Of a stretch of DNA of 64,000 bases, positions 11,401 to 26,790 are shown piece after piece. Origin of the DNA: Rutidosis leptorrhynchoides (taxonomy: Eukaryota; Streptophyta; Magnoliopsida; Asterales; Asteraceae); the NCBI RefSeq assembly GCF_046630445.1, contig NC_092333.1:6134501-6198500 (forward strand). The letters run 5' to 3'. The translations under genes and the position numbers were made by a program. The notes beneath the pieces were generated by a model, which saw only the letters and a list, made by a program, of their open reading frames with translations, was not told the origin of the DNA and did no database searches. Position 1 is the stretch's first letter, and each line of letters starts with the position of its first letter.

Positions 11401-13856
11401 TATTCATCATATAGGGTAAAACGTCACATCATATATCATATATAGGTACTAAGAGACGTAACGAACTCCGAGTTCATTACTTGCTACTAAGTACTAATGC
11501 CACTTAATCAAAATCAGTACACTGTAAATTCAGCTGAGAATTAAATTCGATGTCCTGTGATCATAAAAAAAGAAAATCAAATAGCTATATTCTTATAGAA
11601 CTTTCAGACTTTCAGCATGTAAACTTAGCACTGCATATATTGCTTGTATATTCTTCAATCTCAGAATTTTAAGATAAATAATGATACACACATTACAGTT
11701 CGAAAATTTGATCACATTAGTTTAACTAACGAATCATAAGAATCACCATATAATCTCCATAAACTTGCCTGAAAAGGAAATACTATCCTCCAAAGTGTTC
11801 TTAGCAAAAAGAAGCGTGTAGATAAATAGAATATATCGAAAGGGAATATCAGAATAACTGCAACAACTGTATACAAGAGCACCTGCATCAGATGTGTAAA
11901 ATTTATTGAGATCAATTGTAGTAACCTGTAATCATAAGAGGGATATAGAGACGATTTCACGGCACAAAAAACTGTATGGTTTTAAGAGGATCGGGATCAT
12001 AAGATGGCCGCCATCACAACAGAAGATACATATCAGCAATTATACAACAAAGGATAATAAATGTGCATATTGAGTATAAGAACATGATAATAACATTTTT
12101 TTTGAGTGCGTATTGTCAAAAGTTAACTGCCAACAAAACATCTGCATAACAGAACAGAAATGTCAAAATCTTATATTGGGTTCAAATAACACTCCCGTTA
12201 GAAGTACAACATGTTAATCCTCATAGAATGAGCGATGTAAAATCATGTGGTCAGTTCTTATGTGCATAAATTACGAAGTATGTATAGTCCAATTATAACA
12301 TTACATGTGTATAAAATTCCTATCCCACTGACAAGCAGGCCAATTCATCACTTTGGAATTAAAAAAAATGGCACGTAAATATGTGAGAGGAAGCATCTAT
12401 TACACTGGTTGAGATGCAGCCCATGATACTTCTCCATGGGAATATAGATAGAGATATGAAGTCATGCTTGTTGGAACAAAGATAGTCATCCATGTGGCGC
12501 ACTGCAACATAAAATGAAACTATGCGTAACTACACCAATGTGAATCACTACACAAAAGAACTTACAACTAGAAAAAATTTATACAATAATAAATAACGTA
12601 GGCAATGAAAATATAACGATACTAGTCCATTTGTACCTTCCATATTTCTTTATGAGTAAGATGATTCTGATCAAGGTCGAAAATCTTCGAATAATTGACA
12701 TTAGACTGAGCAAACACCCATAAGTTTACACCCCAAAACCAGACCGCAGCTGTCTGCAAATGCTTATATAAAACCATTAATATATTACTGACAGGATTTT
12801 GTTATATTATCATAAACTAAATGGAAAGGGATCACTCACCACAAGAAGTAGAGGATTATAATACAAAAACGCCTCATAAAGAAAAAGATCTCGCAAGTCC
12901 AAACTCATCCTCATGACTGAGTCCCATCCAATCTGAAACGATAGGAAGTACAGTTGTCAAGATCTTCAGTTCTTCCCAGTGGAAATTAAATATAAAACTA
13001 ACCTTGCAACAGCAAAATCCCCATAAAAAGAACAGCATCACCTGAAATAACACATATTTCAACATATATATAAAGACACACAACCTCAAAAACTAAACCT
13101 TCATTACAACAACACTACCCAAATCATACAGAGGGCGGGGTATTGTAAAAATGACTATTAAGTCTTAAACATCAGGTTTCATTATGCCACTCTCACCAAA
13201 GAGTGCTACACTAAGTCTAATAGTGATCATTATTCAATAACTTATTAGAGGACATTTATTTAACTTCATAAAGGAAAAATAAAAAAATAAAAAATATTGA
13301 TCTTCAAATCCTTATGCATGTATACTCGAGAAGGGGGGCGGATGCAATTTGAAAGTTATTATCCGACTATTGTGGCTTTATACATGGTAGCGTTTGAGTA
13401 ACCTACTTCTACTTCAGATTGTATTATCATCCAAAGACCATTTTATCATTTTCACCCTATCTGCTACAAAATTATCATCGAAAGGTAGAGTAAAATTTCA
13501 TTTTTTGAATAAATGAGTAAAATTACTCATACACATCCAAAACATACAACCTACAATCAAAAACTACAACAACAAAAAGAAACAAACTACCTTAAGCCTC
13601 CATAGCAAAACCGGAGATGGTAACAATGCAGCAGTTGTCAACGGTGCACCAACTCCCGCAACCTTCATTTCACTAGTCTCTGTCACACATAACAATATAC
13701 AAAACTTTAATAACAGTGTAATAATACAATTATATCAACTACGTAGTACATTATTTTCTTTCGTCTCTCACCAAGTTCCGAAAATAATTGTCTACTTCCG
13801 GATTTGCGGAGATGGGGACTATTGTTAACCGGAACAGTTACATGACCTCCAAACAT
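8492..13856 (-). CDS. EXS (ERD1/XPR1/SYG1) domain membrane protein, 13 coding exons, 461 aa
   Basis: Minus-strand coding exons, by position: 13856-13772, 13679-13591, 13041-13003, 12932-12840, 12753-12637, 12501-12406, 11882-11769, 11397-11344, 11227-11180, 10709-10559, 9599-9434, 9292-9223, 8755-8492. All joins keep frame and use AG acceptors. Donors are GT except after 11769, where the donor is GC (CAG|GCAAGT). The start is MFGGHVTVPVNNSPHLRKSG. Recognisable EXS text includes FPFDIFYLSTRFFLLRTLWR, FYRPLWLFSAFLNSLYSFYW, DWDL, GSNLILRCTWTYKLSAHLRH and RRFQWAFFRVENEWNK; the end is acidic. The length fits plant EXS proteins that lack an SPX domain. The protein should be multi-pass. The family includes yeast Erd1 (Golgi phosphate recycling, retention of Golgi enzymes) and the phosphate exporter XPR1; a Golgi or phosphate role here is inferred. 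The gene looks intact. Confidence 0.93.
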
Positions 13857-14450
13857 AGATAACAACACTCAACAACAGGTTCAAAATACATATACCACCC
13901 AACTAACAATATCTGCAATTACAATACATAAATAGATTAATTTTACTATAATATGCACATATTAACACAGTTTATTGCTATAATTTACCATATAATTAAA
14001 AAAGTTATGTGCTAGATGTATAGATTACGTCAGCAAAAACACTCCAACAGCAAGAGGAATACACATGCGCTATTTAACTACCAATATCCGCAATTACAAT
14101 ACGTACATAAATTACTTCACTGCAATTTGCACAGATCAATGGAGTATATTGTTATTTACTATATAATCGAAAAGTGGTATACAAAGCTACATATATACAT
14201 AACAGCAATATCTGCAATTTACAATACGTACATATATTACTTTTACCATGATTTGCACAGATCAATTGCTATTTTTAGCTATTTAATAAAAGGTTATATG
14301 CAGCTGGTTGTTTAGTATGGATATAAACACAGAAATAAAATCATAACGATATGAGATTAAAATGTAGATAGATGAACTTACGGAAAACGATGAAATTAGG
14401 GTTTCGAGAATAAATTTGATGTTGGGGATGGATGTGTGTATATATAAAAA
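13857..14450 (-). promoter_or_regulatory. 5'UTR exons, 5'UTR intron and TATA box of the EXS gene
   Basis: On the minus strand a TATA-like TATATA (14450-14437) is followed by a short noncoding exon (about 14415-14382, containing CATCCATCCCCAACATC and AAACCCTAATTTCATCG) that ends in a good donor, CC|GTAAGT. The matching acceptor TTGCAG lies at 13918-13913, so the second exon starts at 13912 and carries 56 nt of leader before the ATG at 13856. The exon start is inferred from the TATA position. A leader intron of about 470 bp is common in plant housekeeping genes. Confidence 0.6.
13900..14305. repeat. Threefold ~125 bp repeat carrying the 5'UTR splice acceptor
   Basis: Three copies start near 13903, 14081 and 14204. 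Each has CAATATCYGCAATT(T)ACAATACRTA, then a TTTGCACAGATCAAT / ATATGCACATATTAA segment and TATTTACTATATAAT-like text. In minus-strand sense the shared start is AATTGCAG|ATATTG, the splice acceptor used at 13912. The third copy keeps the AG, whereas the middle copy has CGG and should not splice. Confidence 0.65.
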
Positions 14451-15350
14451 TGGTGTGAGATTTGCGAATCACAAATTCTTAGATTTCGGGATTCGTTTGC
14501 TGGATCTCGCGTAGATAGATGGGAAGGTTGGAGGAAATGTAAGAATTAATTAAGGAAGGAAAAAAGGTGTTTGAGTAAAAAGATTTGCAAAAATTTTGAT
14601 ATTAATATTGCTTAGTACGGTATTTATTTATTACAATTACTATTAAGTACATTTCATTAATTAATTAATAATGAAATTCACATTCACAATTTCATCTTTA
14701 CATGCTATTAATTTATTAAAGTTTAACATGCGTTGTTAATATTCTGAAATAAGATAAGACTAGTTGAGTTATCTATAACTTTTCATTTTAAATAGAGTTT
14801 ACACCTTTCTATGAGCAGCACTAATAGTCGATGTATATAAAATTGGTATCTTTGCGTTCAGAATATCGTTACAAATTTAATGGTGTTGGTTGCGCCGGCT
14901 GATACGGCGGACGAACGGCATAATCGGCGATCAAAATGGATTAGAGGTGTTTGAGCTTTGGAGAAAGAGAGAGAAGCACTGAAGGAGTGGTGGGAGAATG
15001 GGACGATCAATAGAAACATAATTAATGGAATACTAAATAAAAAGATGAAAGCACTTATAAATTAAAATAATATAGTGAACGGTAAAGGTCTAAATTTGAG
15101 TGATATATAATATATAATATAATATAATAATAATAATATACAAATATAAATAAAAGATTCATAGATAGTTAAATACTTAAAATGTATGAGTAAGACTTTT
15201 TTTATATAACATTAACAAGATAATAAATCATGTCACATGAGTTTGTAAAGACATCTTATTTTATCATAATATAATCAACGTTTTAATGTTTTTTATATGA
15301 GAAGAGTTGTTTGAAAATAGTAATTAGTAATATACTCTAATTGAGTCGAG
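14451..15350. other. Intergenic DNA, no gene seen
   Basis: AT-rich DNA beyond the EXS promoter. A purine-rich block (14940-15000, GAGAAAGAGAGAGAAGCACTG) and a CG-bearing patch (14890-14930) stand out, but neither has a supported frame. Nothing recognisable. Confidence 0.4.
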
Positions 15351-16270
15351 TTGGAAGCTACTCATAAAGGTTCATTGGTTCAGACATTCGGTCCAGAGTT
15401 TGGTAACTTCGAAGACCAATACGGTTGCAAGTCCAATTGCCAAACTGAAATCAATCAAAATAATGGTTCGATGGCTAATGATAATTCCGAGTTGTTTCAG
15501 AATGTTGATTCTTACAACGGTGTGTGTAGCGAGAAAAGTCCTGCTCATGTAGTTATGGATTCTATAATGGATATGGAAACCGTGGACAATATGGAATCTT
15601 CGGCAACCGATATAGCCGTGTGAGATGGAAAAAGAAATCACAAAGGCTCGTGAATTTTTATGTGAGGATGATGTTAGAAAAAGTGAAAATTTAAAATCCT
15701 GCACGCATGATTTTTCATATGATGATGATGTTAGAAAAAGTGAAAATATAAAAGGCTGCACTAGTGACTTTTCATATGAGTTATCTTTTAACAATGTGAG
15801 TAATCACATTGATTCACTCGCCGAAATTGAATCAATGTCTGACCCAAAAAATCTAATTATGTTTCCTATTCACCTAGGCCATTTGTTGGACCTTCATCTA
15901 GGCCAAAGGATTTGAATTCCCTGTTGCTTAATGGGCTAAAGACTAAGTCGTGTGTGGATGAATCTATTGGGCAAAGCCTCAAAATATGTGAAGTGTAATA
16001 GTTTAAACATCACAAGTTCAACATCTTCGGCGGTAGCTTGTTTCCGTTTTAAAAAGAGAAAAATTCATCCATTAATTAAAAGCCATTTCATTAAACATGT
16101 TTGGGGAAGGAAAAATTTGAAGCGTAACCTACGTCTAGATAAACATCGATGATATGAAAGGTATATTATCGATGATGTGATGCAACATTCGGAAGAGGAC
16201 TGTGATGAAGTTGATTGTTGCTCATGTTGCTCATCCTGCTCATTCAACTCATCCTCGGGCTCAGAATCAT
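15351..16270 (+). pseudogene. Decayed coding remnant with a duplicated 20-residue unit, unrecognised
   Basis: An open frame without ATG (15351-15623, acidic, with FGNFEDQYGCKSNC) is followed one nucleotide later by a frame from the ATG at 15625 that runs to 15915. This second frame has a tandem unit, EDDVRKSENLKSCTHDFSY then DDDVRKSENIKGCTSDFSY, from two 60 bp copies at about 15664-15723 and 15724-15783. A third frame (15952-16152) gives the basic FRFKKRKIHPLIKSHFIKHV, and a Cys/Ser-rich tail ends in SSSGSES before a stop near 16270. The order (acidic, basic, Cys/Ser-rich end, then a G/T-rich spacer) could be a LINE ORF1 or another transposon protein, but no diagnostic motif is seen. Confidence 0.3.
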
Positions 16271-17847
16271 AAATTCATTGATTAGTCGTGGTGTTTCATC
16301 TTTTCGGGGTCGTGTATGTTTGTGATTTTCGTGTATGAATTTTTTTGTGTGGTTCTTTGGTAGTTGGGCTAGGGGTTTGAGAGTTTCCTTTAGTGTTCTC
16401 GTGTTGGGTGTGTTCGAGTTTTTGTTTGTTTGTGTGTGGGTCTCGTGTCTCTAGTGATGATTCTAGGATTAAAATTCAATGGGGTCTCAAAAAAAAAAAA
16501 TTCATTAGGAATTATGTTTTAAGGGTATTTTAGTGGTCATTTACCTTTAAAAATCTATAAATTCTGAATATATGTGGGGTCATATACTTAAATTTAGTGG
16601 TGTCCTATACATTTCGAACACTAGATTATTAAAAAAAAAAAATTCCCACAAGTGGGGTCATAGGACCCCATTGCTCTTCATGTAGGATCGCCTATGCGTG
16701 TCTCGTCTAGCTTCTTACTAGTTGTTTCGTTTATTTTTATAATATAATATAATACTAGTTTAATACCGCGGATTCGCGGGATTTTATGGTAAAAACGGTA
16801 AAAACTTATGAGGTGCTTCCATCTTCGATTTCTTGTTTCTAGGGGTCTACATCATTGGGTCTCTTCTTTCAAGAGGTGAGCCCTTGTCTTCCTCTCCACC
16901 CTTTACACTAACACATACACGAGGTGATTATCCAAATTGCGAGTTGGAAAAATATCATCTCTTGTTAGTCATTGTTTTCCTTCCCTGCTATTAAAAGAAA
17001 TCACATTATTAGTACATGAACTCATAAAATATACGGAGTAAAACATTAACTTTGTCACATACTACATGCCTCACACAACACACTCAAATTTTTTGGGCAT
17101 AAATGACTATGGTCTCTCACCCTCCCATTTTATTCCTTTCTCACACCGTAAGGTTTTGACCAAAAAGTAGTCCAAATCAAAATAATAAAAGATTTGTGTT
17201 ATTATCTATACACTTTAATGTATGAAAATATTTTCTTCATACATGAGTTTCATGCACCCTGGCTTAGATCGAAAGGGTATCGATATAAATTTGATGGGAT
17301 AATACAAATGACGAGCATATCCAATTAGTGGCATAAATATACATATATCATCTTCTTAATCTACAATAAAGAAAAAGCAACCTGAACCCATCCAAGGTAT
17401 TGTATAAATAAAAAAAAAAAAACAATAGATAAATGTTTGTGATTAAGGTATCAAATATTTCCATTAATTAGAGCACTAATCAGATAAGACTTGCTCCGTA
17501 TATTAGTTGGTAAATATCTAATTGACAAATGAATATATACTGAAAATGCACATACATTGATTTCTATCTGGTTATGTGCCAAATAATTTGTGATATGACC
17601 TGTAGTGATTAATGACAACACATACTATGATAATTTCTTCAAACAACGGATTAGCATAAGTTAATAAACTTAATATTGTGGAGTTAACATATAAGAAGAA
17701 AATGCATATACACTACCCGTTAGTTAAATGACATGCTAGAAAATAATAACCTAAAATCAATACCTCTGCAAGAGCTTACAAATAAAACAGGTCAAACATG
17801 GCACCATCAAAATTCAAATTATTCTGAACCTTTTAATCATATTTTAC

Positions 17848-17919
<72 letters not shown>

Positions 17920-18783
17920 ACTATTTTAGTTTCGAAAAACTTGTTGAGGATACACCTAAGCTGACCTTTTACCAAAAGGTTCGCATTTTGACCCTGTTAC
18001 GAAAAAGATGATATATAGTCATTCAAAGATGAAGTGATGTCAATACCTCAAAATATGTTATCATCATTATAGTTATAAGAACAGAACGTAGGACTCTGAC
18101 ATATTTTCAATCTGTGAAAAAATTAAATAACGGCAAGTTGCAAGAATAAGCTCTTCTAGTGAAATGATCTTTTGAATAAAATGACTTAGAACAAATATAG
18201 GACCAGTTCTCCTTATCAACTGAGCCAAAAAAAAGTCCGTGGATAGTTTATTCTTTAAGAATATAATAAGTAGGGGTCGGTTCGGGTCGGGTCAATGGTT
18301 ATAATCCAAGTAAGAAGACTTCATGAGTACTACTCTGAATAAAATAGATTGGGTAGAAAAAAACAACACATGTAGACCCAAAACACAACTTATTAATATG
18401 ATTTAAGGGTTGATATTGCATAATTTAGGTATTATAATTAGCTAATTTTTACTTTCTCCAGTCTAATTCAACAACTAAAATTCACAAATAAGGTACTTTC
18501 GGGTGTCCACGGGTTTACCTTTAATACTGATAACCGAATTTTTCAAACACTTCATGAAAAAGTTGTATAAAGTAAGGGGTCAAAAAAGATTTCGATCGAA
18601 TGTGCCACTTAAAACAGATATAATATTAACTTCAATAAAACTGGTTTAGGAGGTCGTCATTTGTACCTGAGAAGCTACATAAGCACACGCCACAATGCAG
18701 CATCTCCTCTTTAGCAACAGATACAACACTATGCGAACTTTACTGCAGAATATGCTTATATAATTATCAATTACTTTATTATA
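16271..18783. other. Intergenic DNA with a TA microsatellite; no gene seen
   Basis: A G/T-rich stretch (16290-16450), two A-runs near 16488 and 16630 flanking GTGGGGTCATA-type phrases, and a long TA repeat (17850-17917) are visible. Short frames across the TA repeat are artefacts. A few minus-strand stretches near 18040-18110 and 18665-18745 have exon-like borders (AG before, GT after) but cannot be assigned to any protein. Positions 18779-18783 (TTATA) are the target duplication of element B. Confidence 0.4.
17850..17917. repeat. (TA)n microsatellite
   Basis: About 34 uninterrupted TA units in noncoding DNA. Confidence 0.95.
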
Positions 18784-18997
18784 TGTGACGACCCGAACAT
18801 TTCCGACCAAATTTAAACTTAATCGTTGATTGTTTTCGACACGATAAGCAAGGTTTGTGAAGTTGAGTCTTAAGAATTTTTGAACTGTTTACATAGATTC
18901 AGTTGACCTTTGACTATTCCCGACGATTCACGAACAATTGTGTGTAATTAAAAATGTAAAATAAAGATACAAGATAATTATGTATAATTTAAAATGA

Positions 18998-19000
<3 letters not shown>

Positions 19001-19069
<69 letters not shown>

Positions 19070-19263
19070 TATCAATAATTATTATATAAGTAATATATAT
19101 AAAGTATATAAATGTTAAATATCCAAATGTGTTATTATAGGTATTACGTAACTAATGAAATGTAATATTATTATATTAAATTATGAGTTAAAATATAGTT
19201 ATTACATTACTTTCATTATTAATATGGATATCAGTATTATCAATAGTATTAATTCAAAATATA

Positions 19264-19337
<74 letters not shown>

Positions 19338-19432
19338 TTTGATATGTATAAATTGTTATATCAATATTATTATTATTACTTTTACTAGTATTATTAACAC
19401 TAATATTTGTATTATTAATATTATTATTCCTA

Positions 19433-19512
<80 letters not shown>

Positions 19513-19671
19513 CTGGATATGTGTAAGTTATTGTATTATTATTATATTATTATTATTATTATTAATATTAAAATTAATATTAATACCATTAATAATATTA
19601 TTATTATCATTATGATTAATTATGATCAAACTTAGTAAGATTATTATTTTTGAGTATATGTGATATCATCA

Positions 19672-19714
<43 letters not shown>
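19001..19714. repeat. Cluster of TA, CA and TTA microsatellites in LTR B
   Basis: (TA)n at 19001-19052 running into (CA)n to 19070, (TA)n at 19265-19333 and 19436-19508, and (TTA)n at 19673-19714. The long Tyr-Ile frames across them are repeat artefacts. Confidence 0.95.
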
Positions 19715-19717
<3 letters not shown>

Positions 19718-21532
19718 AATAATATTATTATTTATATAATTATAACCATAAATAATTAATAATAATTATATAAAATCGTATAAAGAGATTCAGGATTCAG
19801 AAATCGATTTCACATCACTTTCCATCTGTAGATAATTGATCCAATTCGTACAAATCAGGATTGAATTACTAGAACACATCCAAATTAGATTAGGGATCGT
19901 ACGCCACTTTTACATTCTTTATTTTATTTTCTGTTTCTAGTACTGAAACCTGTCGAGCAAGTTGAATAAACAATAAACGAATGGGCTCAATAATTTTGAT
20001 AATCACACTGACTTCTTTCATATCTCTCTTTATCTCTTTCTTTCTTCTTATGAATTATCAACCCATATCATTACCATCTTCTTCTTCTTCTTTTTGAGTT
20101 CTTTTTCTTCTCCTTCACTATCCCAACCGTCACTACATTAGATCACCTTGTGTATCTTAGCTTCTAATTCGGTTTATGATTAAAACCATCACTGTGGACA
20201 GCCTAAACCATGAACCAAAACCATCAGAAACCATTGTCCATTTTTGTTTTGATGTTTCTAATTGAGCCACTATATTATTGTTGATGTTGTTACCGTTTTG
20301 TTTGCCATCGTGAGCAATACCACCATCTTCAATCATGAATCTCATCGCCATCACAATCCACGACTACAATTACTTCTACTGTTACTACAATAATTGGTTT
20401 TCTGCTACATCACCGCTGCAGGTATTTTCTTTCCTGATTCGACTATAAACCAAAAACAATCATCAACCACCACTTAACATCACACCATCTTCACTTTACT
20501 TTCTATTTTCTGTGAAACCAACGCAATCCACCACGTTACCATACATACTGCTGCTATTGCTCGAAGTGACCCAAAACAACACCACCCAGCCACTGTTTCG
20601 TTGCTTCAGCTTGACCCAAACAAAACCACCACTCAAACCCGTCACAATTTATTTATTTATGTATCTATTTTTTTTCCCTCTTTCTTCTCGAAGCTGAAGG
20701 GCTGCTGTTGCAGCCAAGATGTTAAGTTCCTATATGTTTTTTTTTAATGAAAGAAGTTGTGAACGTGGATTGTTGATGAGCAATTTATCGAGAGAAAAAG
20801 GAAAAGGTGATACACTTTAATATGATAATAATACTTTATGATAGTGATGACTATGTACTATCGGTTTTGGGTACGTGATTGTGGGTCGAGACAACCACTC
20901 TACCACTTGCTGTCCATTACAATTATTAAATTGTGGCTGAGTGTACTACTTTTGGATTAAAAATGAACTGCTATCGAATCTCTTTTAATTATAAAGACTA
21001 CTATAATGTTAATGGAGGATGAGGTAAGTATGATGACATGATGAGGGCTGCGTTGTTATACTTCTGCCCATCGAAAATTCTGTTACCAGATCGAAAGAGA
21101 AGCCCGCGAATTGTATGTTGGGCCGAAGAATACTAGGATGTGCTGTTGGGCCATATTCCTTTACTATTGGACTGCTGTTTTGGTCGAACACTTTAAGGGA
21201 ACCCAACAGGCCACGAAAATACTAGATGTACTTGGTTTAGGCATGTTGGGCCGAGATAAATATAGACTAAATCAAAGGACTTCCATATAGATGATTAAAA
21301 TTTGATGAAGTTAGATGATAGGTATCGTGATTTGATGATAATGGTTATGATCATGTTATTTACTAAATGATAATCGATTATGGATATGGTGATATTAAGT
21401 TGATGATGATGATGCCTGCGTTTAGATGATAATGATAATTAGGGTTGATGATGTTTAGAAGATGATAACCAGTCATTATAGTTTAGGTAATTAAATGAAG
21501 CAATGATTGCAGAAAAATATCAAACAGTTCAT

Positions 21533-21579
21533 TGGTTAGTAGTATGTTAGGAGAATCGAGAGGTCTTGGGTTCGACTCC
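21533..21579 (+). promoter_or_regulatory. tRNA-like Pol III box A/box B pair inside LTR B (second copy at 25961-26007)
   Basis: TGGTTAGTAG (21533-21542) resembles box A, and GGTTCGACTCC (21569-21579) is a perfect match to the Pol III box B consensus, 26 bp further on. The text after box B, GGGCAGCGGCA then a T-run, resembles the 3' half of a tRNA, but no matching 5' acceptor strand is present. A SINE remnant whose tail became the adjacent TTA repeat is one explanation. The copy in the 3' LTR keeps both boxes. Confidence 0.4.
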
Positions 21580-21622
21580 GGGCAGCGGCACTTTCTTTTT
21601 AAAGCTTGATTTTAAAGGTAGT

Positions 21623-21946
<324 letters not shown>

Positions 21947-23604
21947 AAGTAGCTTTATTGTTAAAAATGTCATTATTAGTAAAGTTATCATTCTTACAAA
22001 AATTATCATTTTATTTTCATTTAACACTATCATTATTATTATTAATATTAATATTACTATTAATATTATTAGTATTATTACAACAAATATTATATATATA
22101 TATAACACATTTATTACATACCTATACTAATATTACATAGTTTTATATATTTAAACAAAATATTATTTTTATTAAGTGATACATAATATATAAATATATT
22201 ATACAATAAAGATAGTAATATGATTATATAAAAAATAAAAAAATATTTATGTTAATACATTATAAACTTAGTTGATTAATATTATACGTGTTAATATATA
22301 TACTTGATATAGGTTCGTGAATCCGAGGTCAACCCTACACTTGTTAAATGACGTCATATGTATTTTTACTACAAAATACAGTATGGTGAGTTCATTTGAA
22401 TCCCTTTTACTCTTTATATTTTTGGGCTGAGAATATATGCAAATGCTTTTTTAACTATTTTACAATATTTATATGCGTGAGTTCATTTGATTCCCTTTTA
22501 CTCTTTACATTTTTGGGACTGTGAATACATGCGCTACTTTTACAACTGCTTATTTAAATGCTTTTGAAATACATTTTGAACTGCGAATACATGAAATGCT
22601 TTTATAAATGTTTGACGAGATAGACACAAGCAAAACATTCCTCGAATGAATTATGTGGACGTGATAATTGCCACCATTTACTTATGTGGATGTGATAATT
22701 GTCACAATTGATATGAATATTTTTCCCCTGATTATTATTGCTTGGTAACCTAAGAATTAGGGAACATCACTAATTTTGAGAATTAGTGCACGCCTAATTG
22801 ACGCGAATCCTAAAGGTAGCTACCGGCTTTAACACCCCCACCCAGAATGTTCACTAGACGGAAGGGCTAGTGGGCGTGGTGTTTAGTTCTTGGAAGTTTA
22901 TATGATTATTATACAGACGAGATGTTCTGTTTTGGGGATATTATTGATGCGCATTATATGTTAAGGTCGGTTACCAAGCCAAACTATGAAAGCAATGAAA
23001 AGTGAATGTTATGTATCGAGAGAATGATTTTATACACAGGTTATGTGTATGTTATTTTTGTGCACAAGATATGTGTACGGTTACTAAGATTTATGAAAGA
23101 TGATTTTCGTACACGAGAAAGGTGTACTGTATTTAAAAGATATCGCATGTACATTATAGGTGGGTATAGGATTCGGGCCCATTTGTACCATGCAGCATTT
23201 AAATCTTGTGGTCTATCAAAATGATGAATTTTATTGTTTTATGATAAACTTATGAACTCACCAACCTTTTGGTTGACACTTTAAAGCATGTTTATTCTTA
23301 GGTATGAAAGAAATCTTCCGCTGTGCATTTGCTCATATTAGAGATATTACTTGGAGTCATTCATGACATATTTCAAAAGACGTTGCATTCGAGTCGTCGA
23401 GTTCATCAAGAATTATTATTAAGTCAATTATAGTTGGAGGTATTATGAAATAGTATGCTTGTCGTCAACTTTCAATGTAAAGAAAGTTTGTCTTTTATAA
23501 ACGAATGCAATGTTTGTAAAATGTATCATATAGAGGTCAATTACCTCGCAATGTAATCAACTATTGTGAATCGTTTATATTGTATATGAACGAGGCATTT
23601 CGGT

Positions 23605-23616
23605 TGGTATCAGAGC
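23605..23616 (+). other. Primer-binding site of element B (tRNA-iMet)
   Basis: TGGTATCAGAGC, a complete match to the common plant initiator-Met site, stands two bases after the 5' LTR. Confidence 0.9.
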
Positions 23617-24104
23617 GGTGGTCTTAGCGAACCAGGTCTTGCATTAGTGTGTCAAACTGATAAGTCATTAGGATGCATTAGTGAGTCTGGACTTCGACCG
23701 TGTCTGCATGTTAAAAGTTTTGCTTATCATTTTTGTCGAAAATCATCTGCTTATCATCCTTAGTAAATTACCTGCTCATTATTCTTATTCTAGACACGTT
23801 TTACTACATTGACTGCATGAATAGTGTATAGACAAAATTCATATCTTAGCGTATCTGACAATTCATATCTTAGCGTATCTGTTACTGTAAACCTTGCCTG
23901 ATATCTCTCGTAAATTTTTTTTCCGTAATTTAAGGGATCCTGGTACTATATATATCTATGCATATTTTGCATTGAGAATACATCCAACTATCAATTGCTG
24001 TCACTAAACTCTTCATACCAAAAATCTTTTCTGTGATCTCGTAAGATGGCCTCTACTAATCGACCACGTTCCTCTGACTCCGAAGACAGCGTGATTACTG
24101 GATA
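23617..24104 (+). pseudogene. Leader and gag start of element B, cut after 19 codons
   Basis: A leader of about 430 nt, closely like that of element A, precedes an ATG at 24045. The frame reads MASTNRPRSSDSEDSVITG and then meets TAA at 24102-24104, at the join with LTR sequence. The Ser/Asp-rich start resembles the gag start of element A, so it is the gag N-terminus of this family. The rest of gag and all of pol were deleted. Confidence 0.7.

Positions 24105-26790
<2,686 letters not shown>

Noticed and set aside
20157..20354. Possible captured host gene in LTR B (also 24583-24780, 20512-20697, 24820-25176)
   Set aside because: The paired copies differ at many amino-acid positions, no family is recognised, and the sequence is pyrimidine-rich low-complexity DNA.
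21533..21590. A tRNA gene
   Set aside because: Only box A, box B and a 3'-like segment are present. No cloverleaf can be drawn because no 5' acceptor strand pairs with the 3' part.
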